Source of the DNA: Rotaria socialis
Lineage: Eukaryota; Rotifera; Eurotatoria; Philodinida; Philodinidae
Length of the DNA stretch: 64,000 bases
Direction: 5' to 3'
Assembly: GCA_905331475.1 (NCBI GenBank)
Contig: CAJNYU010003451.1
Span: 64,391 to 128,390 of the forward strand
Position numbers and translations under genes: made by a program. Shown in pieces: positions 29,268 through 40,800 of the stretch (the first letter of the stretch is position 1; each line of letters begins with the position of its first letter). The notes beneath the pieces were generated by a model that saw nothing but the letters and a program-made list of their open reading frames with translations, made no database searches and was not told where the DNA came from.

Positions 29268-30092
29268 ATGACTCAACGAATTATATTTTATTTTTTTATT
29301 TTCTTCTTTATTCTTATACTACCATCGTGGAATTATCAATTTGAAAGTTGCTGTTCAAATGAGAAGGCGCTAGATAATTCAACGCGTCTTCTATTATGTC
29401 CTTTAAATTTTGTTATTCAATTACGTTCTGCTATTTTTTATACTGGCAATGGTTGTGCACGTAGCGCATGTCAAAAACGTCTCAATAAATATTATCTATC
29501 ATGCAATAATCATCGTACATGTTCAATATCCACTCAATGTATTCTTATGGGTTCGCCAACATGTTCATGGTTAACAAATACAAACATTTATTCTCAATAT
29601 TTAACCATTGATTATGATTGTATTTTACATAAATCAGAAACACCATTAATACCAAAAGATGATCAACCGAAAAAAGAACAAAATGAAAATATTGTTCTTT
29701 TCTCTGCTAAAGTTAAGATAGAAACACCACCGGATTCACCGGAAACCGATTCAATTTCGTCCAGTGATGAAAAAGAATGGAAAGAATATTTTCTTAAAAA
29801 ATATTTTCATTCAGAAAAACTCAACGACGACAAAGCAATTATTATTCATCAGCCACGTTCATTAATTAATGATATATTTCGTACAATAATCATACTTATT
29901 ACATTTACGTTTATTCTTATTCTAATCATGATTATTGCACTTTTTCTTTATAAACATATTGTATTGATGAAAAAAAGAAAATTATATGGTCAAGACAAAC
30001 ATCGGCCATTTCCGACTGACGATGCTTATGATAATTTAAAAGCAACTAGAATCGAATCGGCAAGTGAAACTGGTACAACAACAGATGTGTGA
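29268..30092 (+). CDS. Type I membrane protein with SUEL/rhamnose-binding-lectin-like ectodomain
   Basis: Intronless frame of 274 residues. A strongly hydrophobic start (residues 5-20) is a signal peptide. Residues about 40-118 have the SUEL lectin pattern: LLLCPLNFVIQLRSAIFYTG, then NGCARSACQ, YYLSCNNHRTCSI, CILMGSPTCSW, and YLTIDYDC at the end. In SUEL domains the conserved run is C...I.I..A.YG, paired Cys, and KYL.V.Y.C. An acidic Ser/Pro-rich stalk follows (PPDSPETDSISSSDEKE). One membrane helix (about 204-226, from IFRTIIILITF) and a short basic cytoplasmic tail complete it. SUEL domains bind galactose or rhamnose and occur in latrophilins and egg lectins; here it may be a cell-surface receptor. 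The domain call is by pattern, so moderate. Confidence 0.75.
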   Translation: MTQRIIFYFFIFFFILILPSWNYQFESCCSNEKALDNSTRLLLCPLNFVIQLRSAIFYTGNGCARSACQKRLNKYYLSCNNHRTCSISTQCILMGSPTCSWLTNTNIYSQYLTIDYDCILHKSETPLIPKDDQPKKEQNENIVLFSAKVKIETPPDSPETDSISSSDEKEWKEYFLKKYFHSEKLNDDKAIIIHQPRSLINDIFRTIIILITFTFILILIMIIALFLYKHIVLMKKRKLYGQDKHRPFPTDDAYDNLKATRIESASETGTTTDV

Positions 30093-30626
30093 GTTGACAT
30101 GAATGTGTTGCTGCTTTTTTTTCATACTCATTTATAAACTTCAAATTGCGTGCGTTTGTGTATGTGTGTTCGAGTGGATTTGTTTGCTTGCTTGTTTGTT
30201 TGTTTATTATTAACGTTTAACGAAATAATATATTCATATAAAGATATACAAGTTTTTAATATAATGATATATATAACTAACGGCAATGATGAGATAATAC
30301 AAACAAAGTTTCTCTTCATTCGTTTATTCGCCTTCAACCATAATCGATATATATATATATATATTTATTAATCTATTGTTATCAAGGGTTTTGTTGCTGC
30401 TCGAAGAATTGATTTAGTCTCGATGAGGTGCAAATGAGCATGATGTAATCTAGTTTCTTTTTGGTTGACCAGTCTATTATCAATAATCAAAGGAAAAAAG
30501 CGGGTAATGGTCTAGTTCATTAAATACAAATATGAACTGTAAGATTGGACTGTGTGTGAGAAAACGTGATACGATATCCTATTTTTGTTATTCTCACTAT
30601 GCTTGTCAATGATTGCGTATACAGCT

Positions 30627-30657
<31 letters not shown>

Positions 30658-33007
30658 TAGTCCTTGGAGTATTGTCGTGTCAACTCTACACCACACGCCT
30701 ATATTCAGCTTAAAGAGCTCAGTCATTTTATCCATATTTCTATGCACATATAGAAAGAGAATGAAGAAGACGAAGCAGAAGAAAAAAGCTCAATCAACTA
30801 TATGTATATTTATTATGTCATAATATGAATGAATGTTAGCCAGCATATGAATCTAATAGGTTGTACTATATGCACGTTGTTCAATGCCATCATTCTCATT
30901 ATTGATCAATAACTGATTGATGGTTCTTTAAACAGGGATCTGTCGCTTTTTATTGTTAACAGTTACATTATCGAAATGACTTTCAGTTTGACATATGCTA
31001 AATTACACTTGTCTTTGTGCAGTTAGTTAATTGACTTTGCATGGTCGTTATGCAGGTGTTCTATATAGTTGTCAGAAATTGAATCAATATTTTCTTTGAT
31101 ATGAATTAGTATACTGAATAGAAGTATATTATTATAATTTATGTGAGGTCAACATTGACAGTCATATCCTATCAACAATGACCATAGGGTATCAAAGCTC
31201 AATGTGGTCTATAATAAATCGACTACGGGATATCAAATTAAAAGTAAGTGCACAGTTTGGAAAGTATATTGATTTCGAAGGCAATCATAGATTTGCATCA
31301 AATAATAACAAAAACAAAAATTGAATCGAACCATATTATAATGCAAGTCTAAGAAAATTATTTTGCCACTTCGCATACAATATCTTAGTATGATTTGAGT
31401 GTTCAAGATATTGTAATCAGTTCACTGACAACCATAATTAATGCATTGCTTCGATCATATTTTCTACTCAGTAGGTATTCATAACATTCATTTGATACAC
31501 AGCATGTATCTTGAAAACAAACACTGTGTGCGAATATGAATGTTAATTATTCACGAAAGTTAAGAAATAGGATCAATTATGAGTAAGAAGAAAATATTGA
31601 AACCATAAAACAAACATTGTATATAAAGACAAACAATTGAACTGTGTATATGATGAATAACTTGATTTTTTACAATTGCACAAAGCAAATATGTCATCGA
31701 GATGAAAAAAATCAAGTAGATCACTTCGATCTGTAGGAGATTTTTAGTTTCTATTGAATGTAAATAGGATATAGAAAATCATGCCAGGATAATTAATTTA
31801 GAAAAAAACGTCTGTCAAACTTCTATAGAATAACTAGATAAAAATAACAAAAAGTCAGCAACTTTATAAAAGATCAATGTTAAAAATAATGAACTAGTAT
31901 TATTATTATTTAGATAGGCACGGTTATTCGAACAATAAAAGAAGTTGGTAACTCGAAAAAAATATTATTTCAATAGTCTATTTAAAATTCATCGATTAAT
32001 TAAAAATATGAGTCACTGTTTACTCAAGTGTAAATATCGAATCGATCTGACAGAAAAATCGGATTCATTCTGATAAATGAAATCAGAGTGATAGAATAAT
32101 TTGTATAGTAAAATTTATGATTGTTTTGGTTACTCCCAAATACATAACAAACATATTGCTTTCATTTTTTTTATCTTGAACAAATAGTTTTAGAGATAGA
32201 AAAAAAGAATCATTAATTAATTACCATAAAAACTAAACAGATATTTATGCTTTGTTTAAAGTGCAATCATATCATATCATATCATACATACATACATGGA
32301 TACATATGTACGCAATTAATTATTGATTATATCAATCTGTATTGGAATCCTGCTACTTGATCGGACCCGCAAGCGAATACGAGTTGAACTTTGAACAGGG
32401 TCAGGTTCATTTTTCTACGCGTAATCTACTGCTCTCTATGTACGATTTCATCACTGATGTAAAAGTCAATGTCTCGTACGCTATCAATTCGCATTATCTA
32501 AACGGACCGCAGTTATAGTTGAAACAATTGTAAAATGATGATAGAATTGAATGTTCTTTTGTACAATATGAAGAAATCAATTGCAACCTTGATAGATCAT
32601 TGTAATGACACAGTTCAAATGAACTGTAGAATACTCCGTGATACTATTAGTTCAAATAATACTAAGGCAACATAGAGACATTGCCGAATGTTTTGTTCAT
32701 TGAGCCTATCGAACATACTCTACAGTAACCTTTGAATTAATTAACAGCAAGAGAATAAGTGCTGGCTCTTCTATTTTTCAGCTAATCATATTTTAGTAGT
32801 TAATATTATGTAGGAAGAATTTTTCATGTCATCACGCTTGATATCTCAAAATCGCATAATACCATGTTTTTGTAATTCAATAGTTAATGTGTTCAATATT
32901 AATTTCTGGTTCTAAAAGGTAAACCGTTGCAAGACTCGATCGTATATTTAAAAAAAGCAAGTTAACTCTCTTATGTATAGTTTTGTTACAGGAATTCTTT
33001 TCTTTAA
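30093..33007. other. Intergenic, TA microsatellites
   Basis: No gene supported. TA repeats at about 30346-30364 and 30630-30652. A GC-richer open stretch of 55 codons on the plus strand at 32351-32518 has no ATG or splice pattern that I can trust. Confidence 0.45.
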
Positions 33008-34115
33008 TTAAACAATTTCTAGCTTTACATGTCCTAGTTTATAATTATTTTTGTTTATCTCAAAAAGTTGTTCTACCGCTTGAACATATGCAATATGAAG
33101 TCGATCGATATCTTCAGATGTTGGATCAGTATTTTGTGTAACGTGAATTGGCTTGCCAACTATGTTGAAGAAAAGAGTTTTGTTTTAGTTTATATATGAA
33201 TAGAAATATCAATTATATCGTACCAACAGTAATTACAGGATGTCGAAGTGGTACATGCCCGAAGATGAATCGGCCCCATGGTAAACCATTGGGAATCAAC
33301 TTGAAACAAGCATGTCGTGTATAAAGCTCGTTTTCTCCAAATGAAATAACTGGTACTAACGAAGCACTAAAGAAAAACGATTTCGTTTCTCCTAAAACGA
33401 CTCTCTACTAAAGAAGTAAACTGACCCATGTTGTAATGCAAGTCTAACAAAGCCTTGTCTAGCCTTTAAATATAATTTCATTGTATCATTTTTTGTAAGA
33501 TACATTTCACGTGCACCACCAATAATAATAACTAATGCATGGCCTTGGCCAGATTTCCCACTTAAGAAGTATTCACAACTCTCTTTCGATACACAGCATG
33601 CACCTAAAAAGCGAAATTTCTACTCTATCATGAATATGAAACAGTCATTTACCTAGCTTAAGTAATATTTCACGTGTAAACGGAAATAGAAATTGAAGAT
33701 GGAGAAGCATCAAATGTGGGCGAATATTTGGAAACAGACTTGAGAAATGTGTCGCATCTGTAGCGAAATTACCTAATGCGCCAAAAGAAAATGCACCATG
33801 TGGATGAAAACCAAATATGTAATTTCGATTCGGATCAAGATCTTCAGTTTTAATTAATTTAATAGGAAAATAATTTACAAATGGTTTAATAATCGGCAAT
33901 CGCCGAAACCAATCAGACCATCGACCTCCTTGTGAATCTGTATAACGATCAAAATAAATCCAACAGCCGTATATAAAACATAGTGTAGCAGTCATGGATA
34001 GAGACCAAAACCACGATAGAAGAAATATTGTAAATAATGTAACCAAAGGTGAAAATAGAAAAATAGTCCAAAGCAAATAAATTGTTAATAGCTCTATAAA
34101 CTGTGCTAAACCCAT
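33008..34115 (-). CDS. DGAT2-like: DGAT2/MOGAT-family acyltransferase
   Basis: Four exons (34115-33653, 33603-33426, 33366-33224, 33159-33008) join in phase to 311 residues. The family esterifies mono- or diacylglycerol, or wax alcohols, with acyl-CoA at the ER and lipid droplet. The N-terminus carries two hydrophobic segments (LLTIYLLWTIFLFSPLVTLF and LSMTATLCFIYGCWI). The signature FGFHPHGAFSFGA holds the catalytic HPHG. Downstream LVIIIGGAREM, KARQGFVRLALQHGASLVPV and SFGENELY are all family hallmarks, and GRFIFG with PLRHPV and VGKPI complete the core. It ends with a short tail after AYVQAVEQLF. Slightly shorter than typical animal DGAT2, nearer MOGAT/AWAT. Substrate cannot be decided from sequence. 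Confidence 0.95.
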
Positions 34116-34303
34116 GATCTAAATATTAAAAAAAATGGACATAAATCAATGATCGTTTTCGAGTCTGATCTTTTCAGTTTATTCAAATAAAAGAAAAGAA
34201 AAGATTACTTATTGTTCTTATAAATAGAAATAAAGTCATTAGAAAAAACTTGAATATAATGTGGAATGCAATCAATAAATAGAGAAGAATATTGCCTAGA
34301 ATT

Positions 34304-34798
34304 TTACAAAGGAAGTGTATAATGTAACCATCGATGGCTTTTCGATGCTCCACTTCTATTGTAGACAGCTTGAGCACGTTTATTATCTACCGAAGTTTCC
34401 CATGTTAGAGACAAGGCGCCGTGTTCCCGTGCTTTTTGTGCGCATTCAGTAATAACAATGTCAGCTATACCTTGACCACGATACTCTTCAGAAAGAAAAA
34501 GATCATTCATAATGGCAATGCGCCCACCTTGCAATGTAGACCAAGTCCAGAATATTGTTGCAAAACCAATTGGGGTTCGCTTTTTAGAATCACGAACAAT
34601 AAGTTGAATACCTTCGTTTGTTGGGTTAGTTATCAATGCACGCGATAGAGACATAAGAGCATCATCGGTAGCTAACGGAATTTGTTCTGTTTGATTATAA
34701 AATTCGCAGTACGCTTTCATTAAAGGTAATAAATCAGTTAGATCATTTTCATTAACGATCTCAATACTCCAACGTGATTCAATTGCTGGTGTTGTCAT
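34304..34798 (-). CDS. GNAT-family N-acetyltransferase, bacterial-like, intronless
   Basis: Single exon, 164 residues from the ATG at 34796-34798; the frame stays open further upstream but has no ATG there. GNAT enzymes transfer acetyl from acetyl-CoA to an amine. The motif A loop is RGQGIAD, preceded by the beta-strand IMNDLFLSEEY, with GFATIFWTWSTL as the core strand. The end reads TWETSVDNKRAQAVYNRSGA. The run LMKAYCEFY, SLSRALI, GFATIFW, MNDLF is in my recollection characteristic of a bacterial GNAT subgroup, and no animal family with it comes to mind. Together with the lack of introns among intron-bearing neighbours this suggests horizontal transfer, common in bdelloids. Codon use looks host-like. 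It lies 188 bp upstream of the acyltransferase start, same strand. Confidence 0.85.
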   Translation of the reverse strand: MTTPAIESRWSIEIVNENDLTDLLPLMKAYCEFYNQTEQIPLATDDALMSLSRALITNPTNEGIQLIVRDSKKRTPIGFATIFWTWSTLQGGRIAIMNDLFLSEEYRGQGIADIVITECAQKAREHGALSLTWETSVDNKRAQAVYNRSGASKSHRWLHYTLPL

Positions 34799-35722
34799 TT
34801 TTCTTGTTTTTGATAGTGAAAAGGTCAAAGAAAAAAAAACAGAAAAATACTTGTTATTTTCTTTCTGTTGTCTTTTTTCTCTTGAATCGGGTTAGTCAAC
34901 AGAAAAAATATGGATTCAGTGATAAAATCTGACAAAAGATGTCCTCTATTACCATGCATGTTCTTGACAAGAGTACTCGTGCACTGTGTACTACTTTTCA
35001 AGATATGCTTTTCAGCTGTTTGGCGAATATCTGTATGAAGAAAAGCGATAGTAACGCAGCAGCAAGACTAGAAGCTTCAAATTCAATGGTCGACTTTTCT
35101 GTGCTCTAGCGAAAAACCTACTGTCATAATACTGCCTGCGGATTTCTAAAATTTTCCTGAGTCCGTCACCTCGAGTAGCTGGTTAGTGTATTTAAAATAT
35201 GTGTCTTTTCGCACTAGTCACTTTTACAGCTAGAGTTTTCAAGAAAGCAAAAAGTAACGTTTTGATTTCAAATTTCAATTCTTCCCTTTGCTAGTGTGAT
35301 ACGGTATTTTCCCAATATATGTTTCTCTTTCTTTGATTTTCCAAATATGTAATATAATCTGTTCACTTCTCCAATTTGTACGCTAGTCTTAAAGTAAAAA
35401 AATGAATTCACTATTACAAGGCGTCAAAAAATCCACAACAAGGAAGCATGTATCATCTATTATCGCGAATCGGTATTGACTTTTTTAACACGAACATCGA
35501 AATCAATTGCATAATCTATATGATACTTCGAACATATCTTCAATTCAACGATCTACACAATGATTTCATCAAAGAAAATCCTCGAATTCATTGTTAATGT
35601 AGTTTATTGTTGGTTAGGTATGAATTTCAAGTTGATGCATTGATTATAAATTACATTTATTCAAAAATAAAGTGATAACGATTGCACATACAATATTTAT
35701 AAGCAACAATAGAAATAATATT
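34799..35722. other. Intergenic between GNAT start and ABCA stop
   Basis: AT-rich 5' flank of the GNAT gene and 3' flank of the ABCA gene. I see nothing else. Confidence 0.5.
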
Positions 35723-37740
35723 TTACTCAATAGTTGCACGAATCTGTTTTCCAAACGATAGAAATATTTGTTCAAGTGTTGTCTGTGATATAGTGTATGT
35801 TTCAATATTCAATCGTTGTTTATTTTCTTCAAGTAATTGAAATAATTCAGCTGGAGTACTTTGTCCTATTTGAAATATTCCCGTTGAATGTGTTGTTTCC
35901 TTAATTTCAACACGATATTGTCGTTGAGATAAGAGAAACGATTCGATCTTTTTTATCGCCGTTGCATTCTGATCATCGAGACTTGTACGAACTTTTATTT
36001 CAATTGTATAACCTTGACCAAATTTTGATTTTAAATGTTGAATTGTACCCAAACAAGCTAATTGACCATGAACCATAATACCAAGTCGATTACAAATACG
36101 TTCACTAAAATAGAATAGAAACAAAATTGGGCGAAATTTTTCAAATTCGTTTCTATGATTTTAATTTACCATTCATCCATGGAATGACTTGTTAAAATAA
36201 TAGTTAATTTAGCTTTGACAGCATTTAAAAATATTTCTTGCATTTGCTGTCGAGCATTTGGATCAACACCAGTCGTTGGTTCGTCAAGAATAGCAACCAA
36301 TGGAGGTCCTGAACAAAAAAACAATTAACATTTTTATCTTAGAATTTCATTTTAGCATTAATCTATTCTACCGATTAATGCTATTGCTGCATGTAATCGA
36401 CGTTTTGTTCCACCGCTTAATTCATGAATGTAATTATGTAAAAATGGATCCAATAAAAATAATGACCCTATAGTTTGAACTATAAATTTAATACGTGAAG
36501 ATTGAACACCACGTATCCGCGCTAATAAATAAAGGCTATCTTGAACAGTGAGAAAATCCATGCTGCAATCTTGTTGTGGACAATAACCTAAATGGCGCGT
36601 TGATCTTATTCGACGATGTACATTTTGTCCATCGATATAAGCTGTGCCTTGTGTTGACATTAAATCGCCGACGACAATACGAAATGTTGTTGTTTTACCA
36701 GCACCCTATTTTTAAGTTGAATTAATACACGTTATTTTATATGAAAATAAATGAATATACTTACATTATAACCTAGTAAACCAAATGCTTCACCGCGTCG
36801 AGCACCAAATGTTAGATGATCAACAGCTAAAACTTTACGCATGGGATAATATTTAACAAGACTATTCACTGTTAAATGATCAATTTGTTCTTCATCGTCA
36901 GATGCATTCGTTGCTGATCCTAATACTCGACGACGTTCAGCTAAAACATCATCATCAAGTTTACTTTCATCAAAATTTTCTTTGTAGAAACATGAAAATG
37001 AAAATTGTAATAAGCCACTATCAATAATTATTAATATTAATAAGATTGATAATGAATGTACAACAAGTATGACGCCATTCCATGCAATAGTATCATCACC
37101 AATGGGTTGAAAAAATGTAGCTCCAAAAGAACTTAGAGTTGCTGGAACTTGACAAAATACGCTTTTCTTTGCTAATAGATATGTTACTATAACTTGAGCA
37201 TTTATGCTTGGTGATATTATATTGAATAGCCAATATAAAAGTTGTTGAGTAAATTTACTTTGAATAATGGTTGTAACCATTGGGATAATAATGCTTATGA
37301 AATGAGAAATTATTAATAGAAAACATATCGTCATACCACCCTAAAAATTAAAATCATAAGTTATATACGAAAGTTTATCCCGTGAGATTCATTATGCAAC
37401 AAAGGAGTTGCATATGAAATCCCAAAATCGAAACCGTGAACGATGGAATTTCCATCTGAATTTTTTCCATATGTAGGTCTCATGGTCCTTAGAATATTCT
37501 AAAATTTTCAGCGTAAACGGATGTTTCCTTCTCAACATAATGAATGCACAAGAAATGCTCATTTCACAGCAAGATCAGAAAGTTCAGTTTTTTTGAAAAT
37601 TCAATATTTTAAGAAGAAAACATTTGTTCGAGTCGAAAGTTTTAGGATCCTCTATGGACCATGAAACCTATATTTGGGACGAATTTCAGGTCGATACTAC
37701 GCCATTCACAAGGGGGGGGGGGGGGATGGGTTTGATTTTN

Positions 37741-37807
<67 letters not shown>

Positions 37808-40800
37808 ACCCCCCCCCCCCCCCCCCCCATGCTTGTCAATTTTCGGATTTAAAATCCCAAAAAATCCGACGTTTCCCCTTGTAACCGCCGGTCCTTGACA
37901 AACTTGATAGAATACAAAGTAGAAGCAATAATTCATCGATAAGACTTATTTTTGGTCATAATCTACACGAATAATTATATAGGTTTCATTGTAGAACTGA
38001 CGTAGTATTTGATGAGATTCTTTTCTCGAAAGAATAGTTCATAGGAGAAACCCAACGCCAGAGATATTCTGAAAAAAAGATACTTACAAGAATATCACTT
38101 CGAAAAAGTTTTGTTAACAAATAAGCGAATGGTAACGTTGGTAATGTAATTATAATTGTTAATGGATAAAATTGTACTCGCAAATCCCATGGAGTAGCAA
38201 ATTCCAATGATAACATTGTTTCTAATAGAGACTTTTTAACTGGCACACCGTTAAAAGCAACATCAAATATGCAATAAATAGCAAGCAAATAACAGAACCA
38301 TATAACAGAAATAACAATATCAAATAGATAAGTAAATAGCCAATATGATGCTGGACTAGAGTTCAAATTACATTGATTAAACATCTTGATTAGTAATTGC
38401 TCATGAAAAGTTTACAAAATCTTCTATTTCTTTCGTACCACATATAAGCCAGAGAAAGTGGATGGTTTTTTTATTCTGAACAGGTCTGCCTTTTTAAAAA
38501 GATATCTAGTGTGGAAACCATGCCATATTTTATTAGTTTTGAATCTCGAGCTCTTAAACAATAATTCTGTAGTTCAATTTGTTTTCACAAATACTTTATT
38601 AGAACAGCAGCTCTAGGAGCTAAAATATGGAACTCACATATATTTGCTGATGTCTATGATGCAGAAGGGATAGAAGCTGCAAAACAACTTCGTCGTAGAA
38701 CTTACACTCACTGTTTTCTTCAGAAAATATTTTGAGAGTTCCGCAAAGGGATGTACTACGCTTGTAATAGACTGACAAGATTAATGCGTAGATAAAAATT
38801 TATATTCGTCTCAGTGAGGTCTACTTATAGGTATTTTGATTTGTAACTAAAAAATAACTTACTGTAAACCGCTGATATTCAATAATGATAAAAAACTATC
38901 TTTTCGTTCGCTGATTAAAAATACAGTTGTATAAAAGAATAGAACATAGAATAAGAATCTAAAAGAAAATAATTAAACTTAGAATAAATTTTTGATCATC
39001 TCTTTTAATACTACATACACATCAATAATGAGTGATGTTGGTAATAATTTAAGAAAACAGGATGCAATATTTAATATGCTCATTAGACTGCCAAGGGATG
39101 GTTTTGTTGTAAAATTTCCTGTATTTTTATAGATCAATGTCGTTTGAATTGAGGCACTCGTATCATTTAATATATATTTATAGAATGTATTTGATGCAAC
39201 TGAAACAACTTCATGGCCAGATATTAGATTCGATGATAATGCTTCAATTTTATAATTATCTCCGATCGGTTTTGGAATATTAAAACCAAGATAAATATCT
39301 GTATATGTATACAGTTGATTCATTCGTTTTTCTAGCATAAAAAATTATTTTATATGAATTTATTTTATAATCATCCAGCTTACGCAAAATCTTTTGATTC
39401 ATTTCGGATAGATTGGCTGGTCCTGGTTGAAGCTGAGAACTACCGACAGATGCAAAAAAATATTTTTCTATCGCTGGATCTGTATGATAAACAATTGTTT
39501 GTGGATTAAGAGAGTTGACATTCATTTTATATATTCCATTTTCACTCCCGCTACGATATAATAAGTTCGATAGGAGATTGTATAAAATAGGTAAGAATAA
39601 CACGATAATTGTCAGTGCCCAACGACGATATCGTACAAGTGCAGTTTTGATGATTAAACCATAATATTGATTCAAATGATAGTTAATACCAGTAAGAAAT
39701 TGTTGATTACTAAATACATCATGACATTGCTTCTCTAAAAATAAAATCCACAAAATTTATTAATCATTCTTTTGTTTTTTTATTTGAGAAGAAAACGTTT
39801 TTTTTACTAACCGATTGTATCGATGTCAATTGATGATGAATCTAATTTATTATCATTTTTTGTCTCTCGCGTTATTTTTAAAAACACATCATCCATAGTA
39901 CTATTTTGTACTCCATAATTTTTAACTCGATTTTCCTTTTTCATAATTTCGAGGTGACGTAATGCATTTACGAATTGTTCATTGGGCTGTTGATTCGTAC
40001 GAAAAACAACATCACCACCAGATATATCTGTTTCAACTTTTAAATTTGGCAAATAATTACGTAATTCCTTTTTAATATCTTCTGTACGATAACCGCTATG
40101 TTTATTTACAACCAATTTATAACCTAAACATTGATGTCTTTGTTTTCAACAAAACGGGTATTCCTATTTTACGTACCTGATCCGTATTCTTCTTTAAGTT
40201 TAGCTGATGTTCCATCAGCTTTAATGGTGCCGTTAGCAATAATCATAATACGATCCGATAGGGCATCACTTTCTTCCATGAAATGTGTTGTTAATAAAAG
40301 TGTTTTACCTTCTTTCATTGAACGTAACCAATCCCACAATAAACGACGATTCGACGGATCAAGTCCACTTGATGGCTAAATAGATTTCAATTAAAGAAAC
40401 AAATTTCGTTTGCCTATTGAATATTTACTTCATCAAGAAGAATAATTTTTGTATCTCCAACGAATGCACAAGCTAACGATAAACGTCTTTTCATTCCGCC
40501 AGATAATGAATTGCAATAGAGTTCTTGTGAACCTTGAAGATTAACTAAATAGAGCATTTCTTTTGCTATTCTCTCTTTGTTTTTTCCAAATCCTCGAGCT
40601 GTCGCATAGAATTCTAGCTGTTCTTTTATGGTCAACAAATCGAAAAGAATATCATGTTGAGGACAATAACCCATTGATTTTCTTAACATTTCCATATTGG
40701 CTCGAGTGTCGAAATCCATGCCATCTTCACTGTCGATTGTAATTGAACCCGATGTTTGTTTATACATTCCAATTAAACAATTAAATATTGTTGTTTTTCC

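Noticed and set aside
32351..32518. GC-richer 55-codon open stretch
   Set aside because: No ATG, no trusted splice sites and no recognisable residues; too short to call.
37624..37936. Overlapping poly-Pro and poly-Gly frames
   Set aside because: They are translations of homopolymers around a single N inside an ABCA intron.
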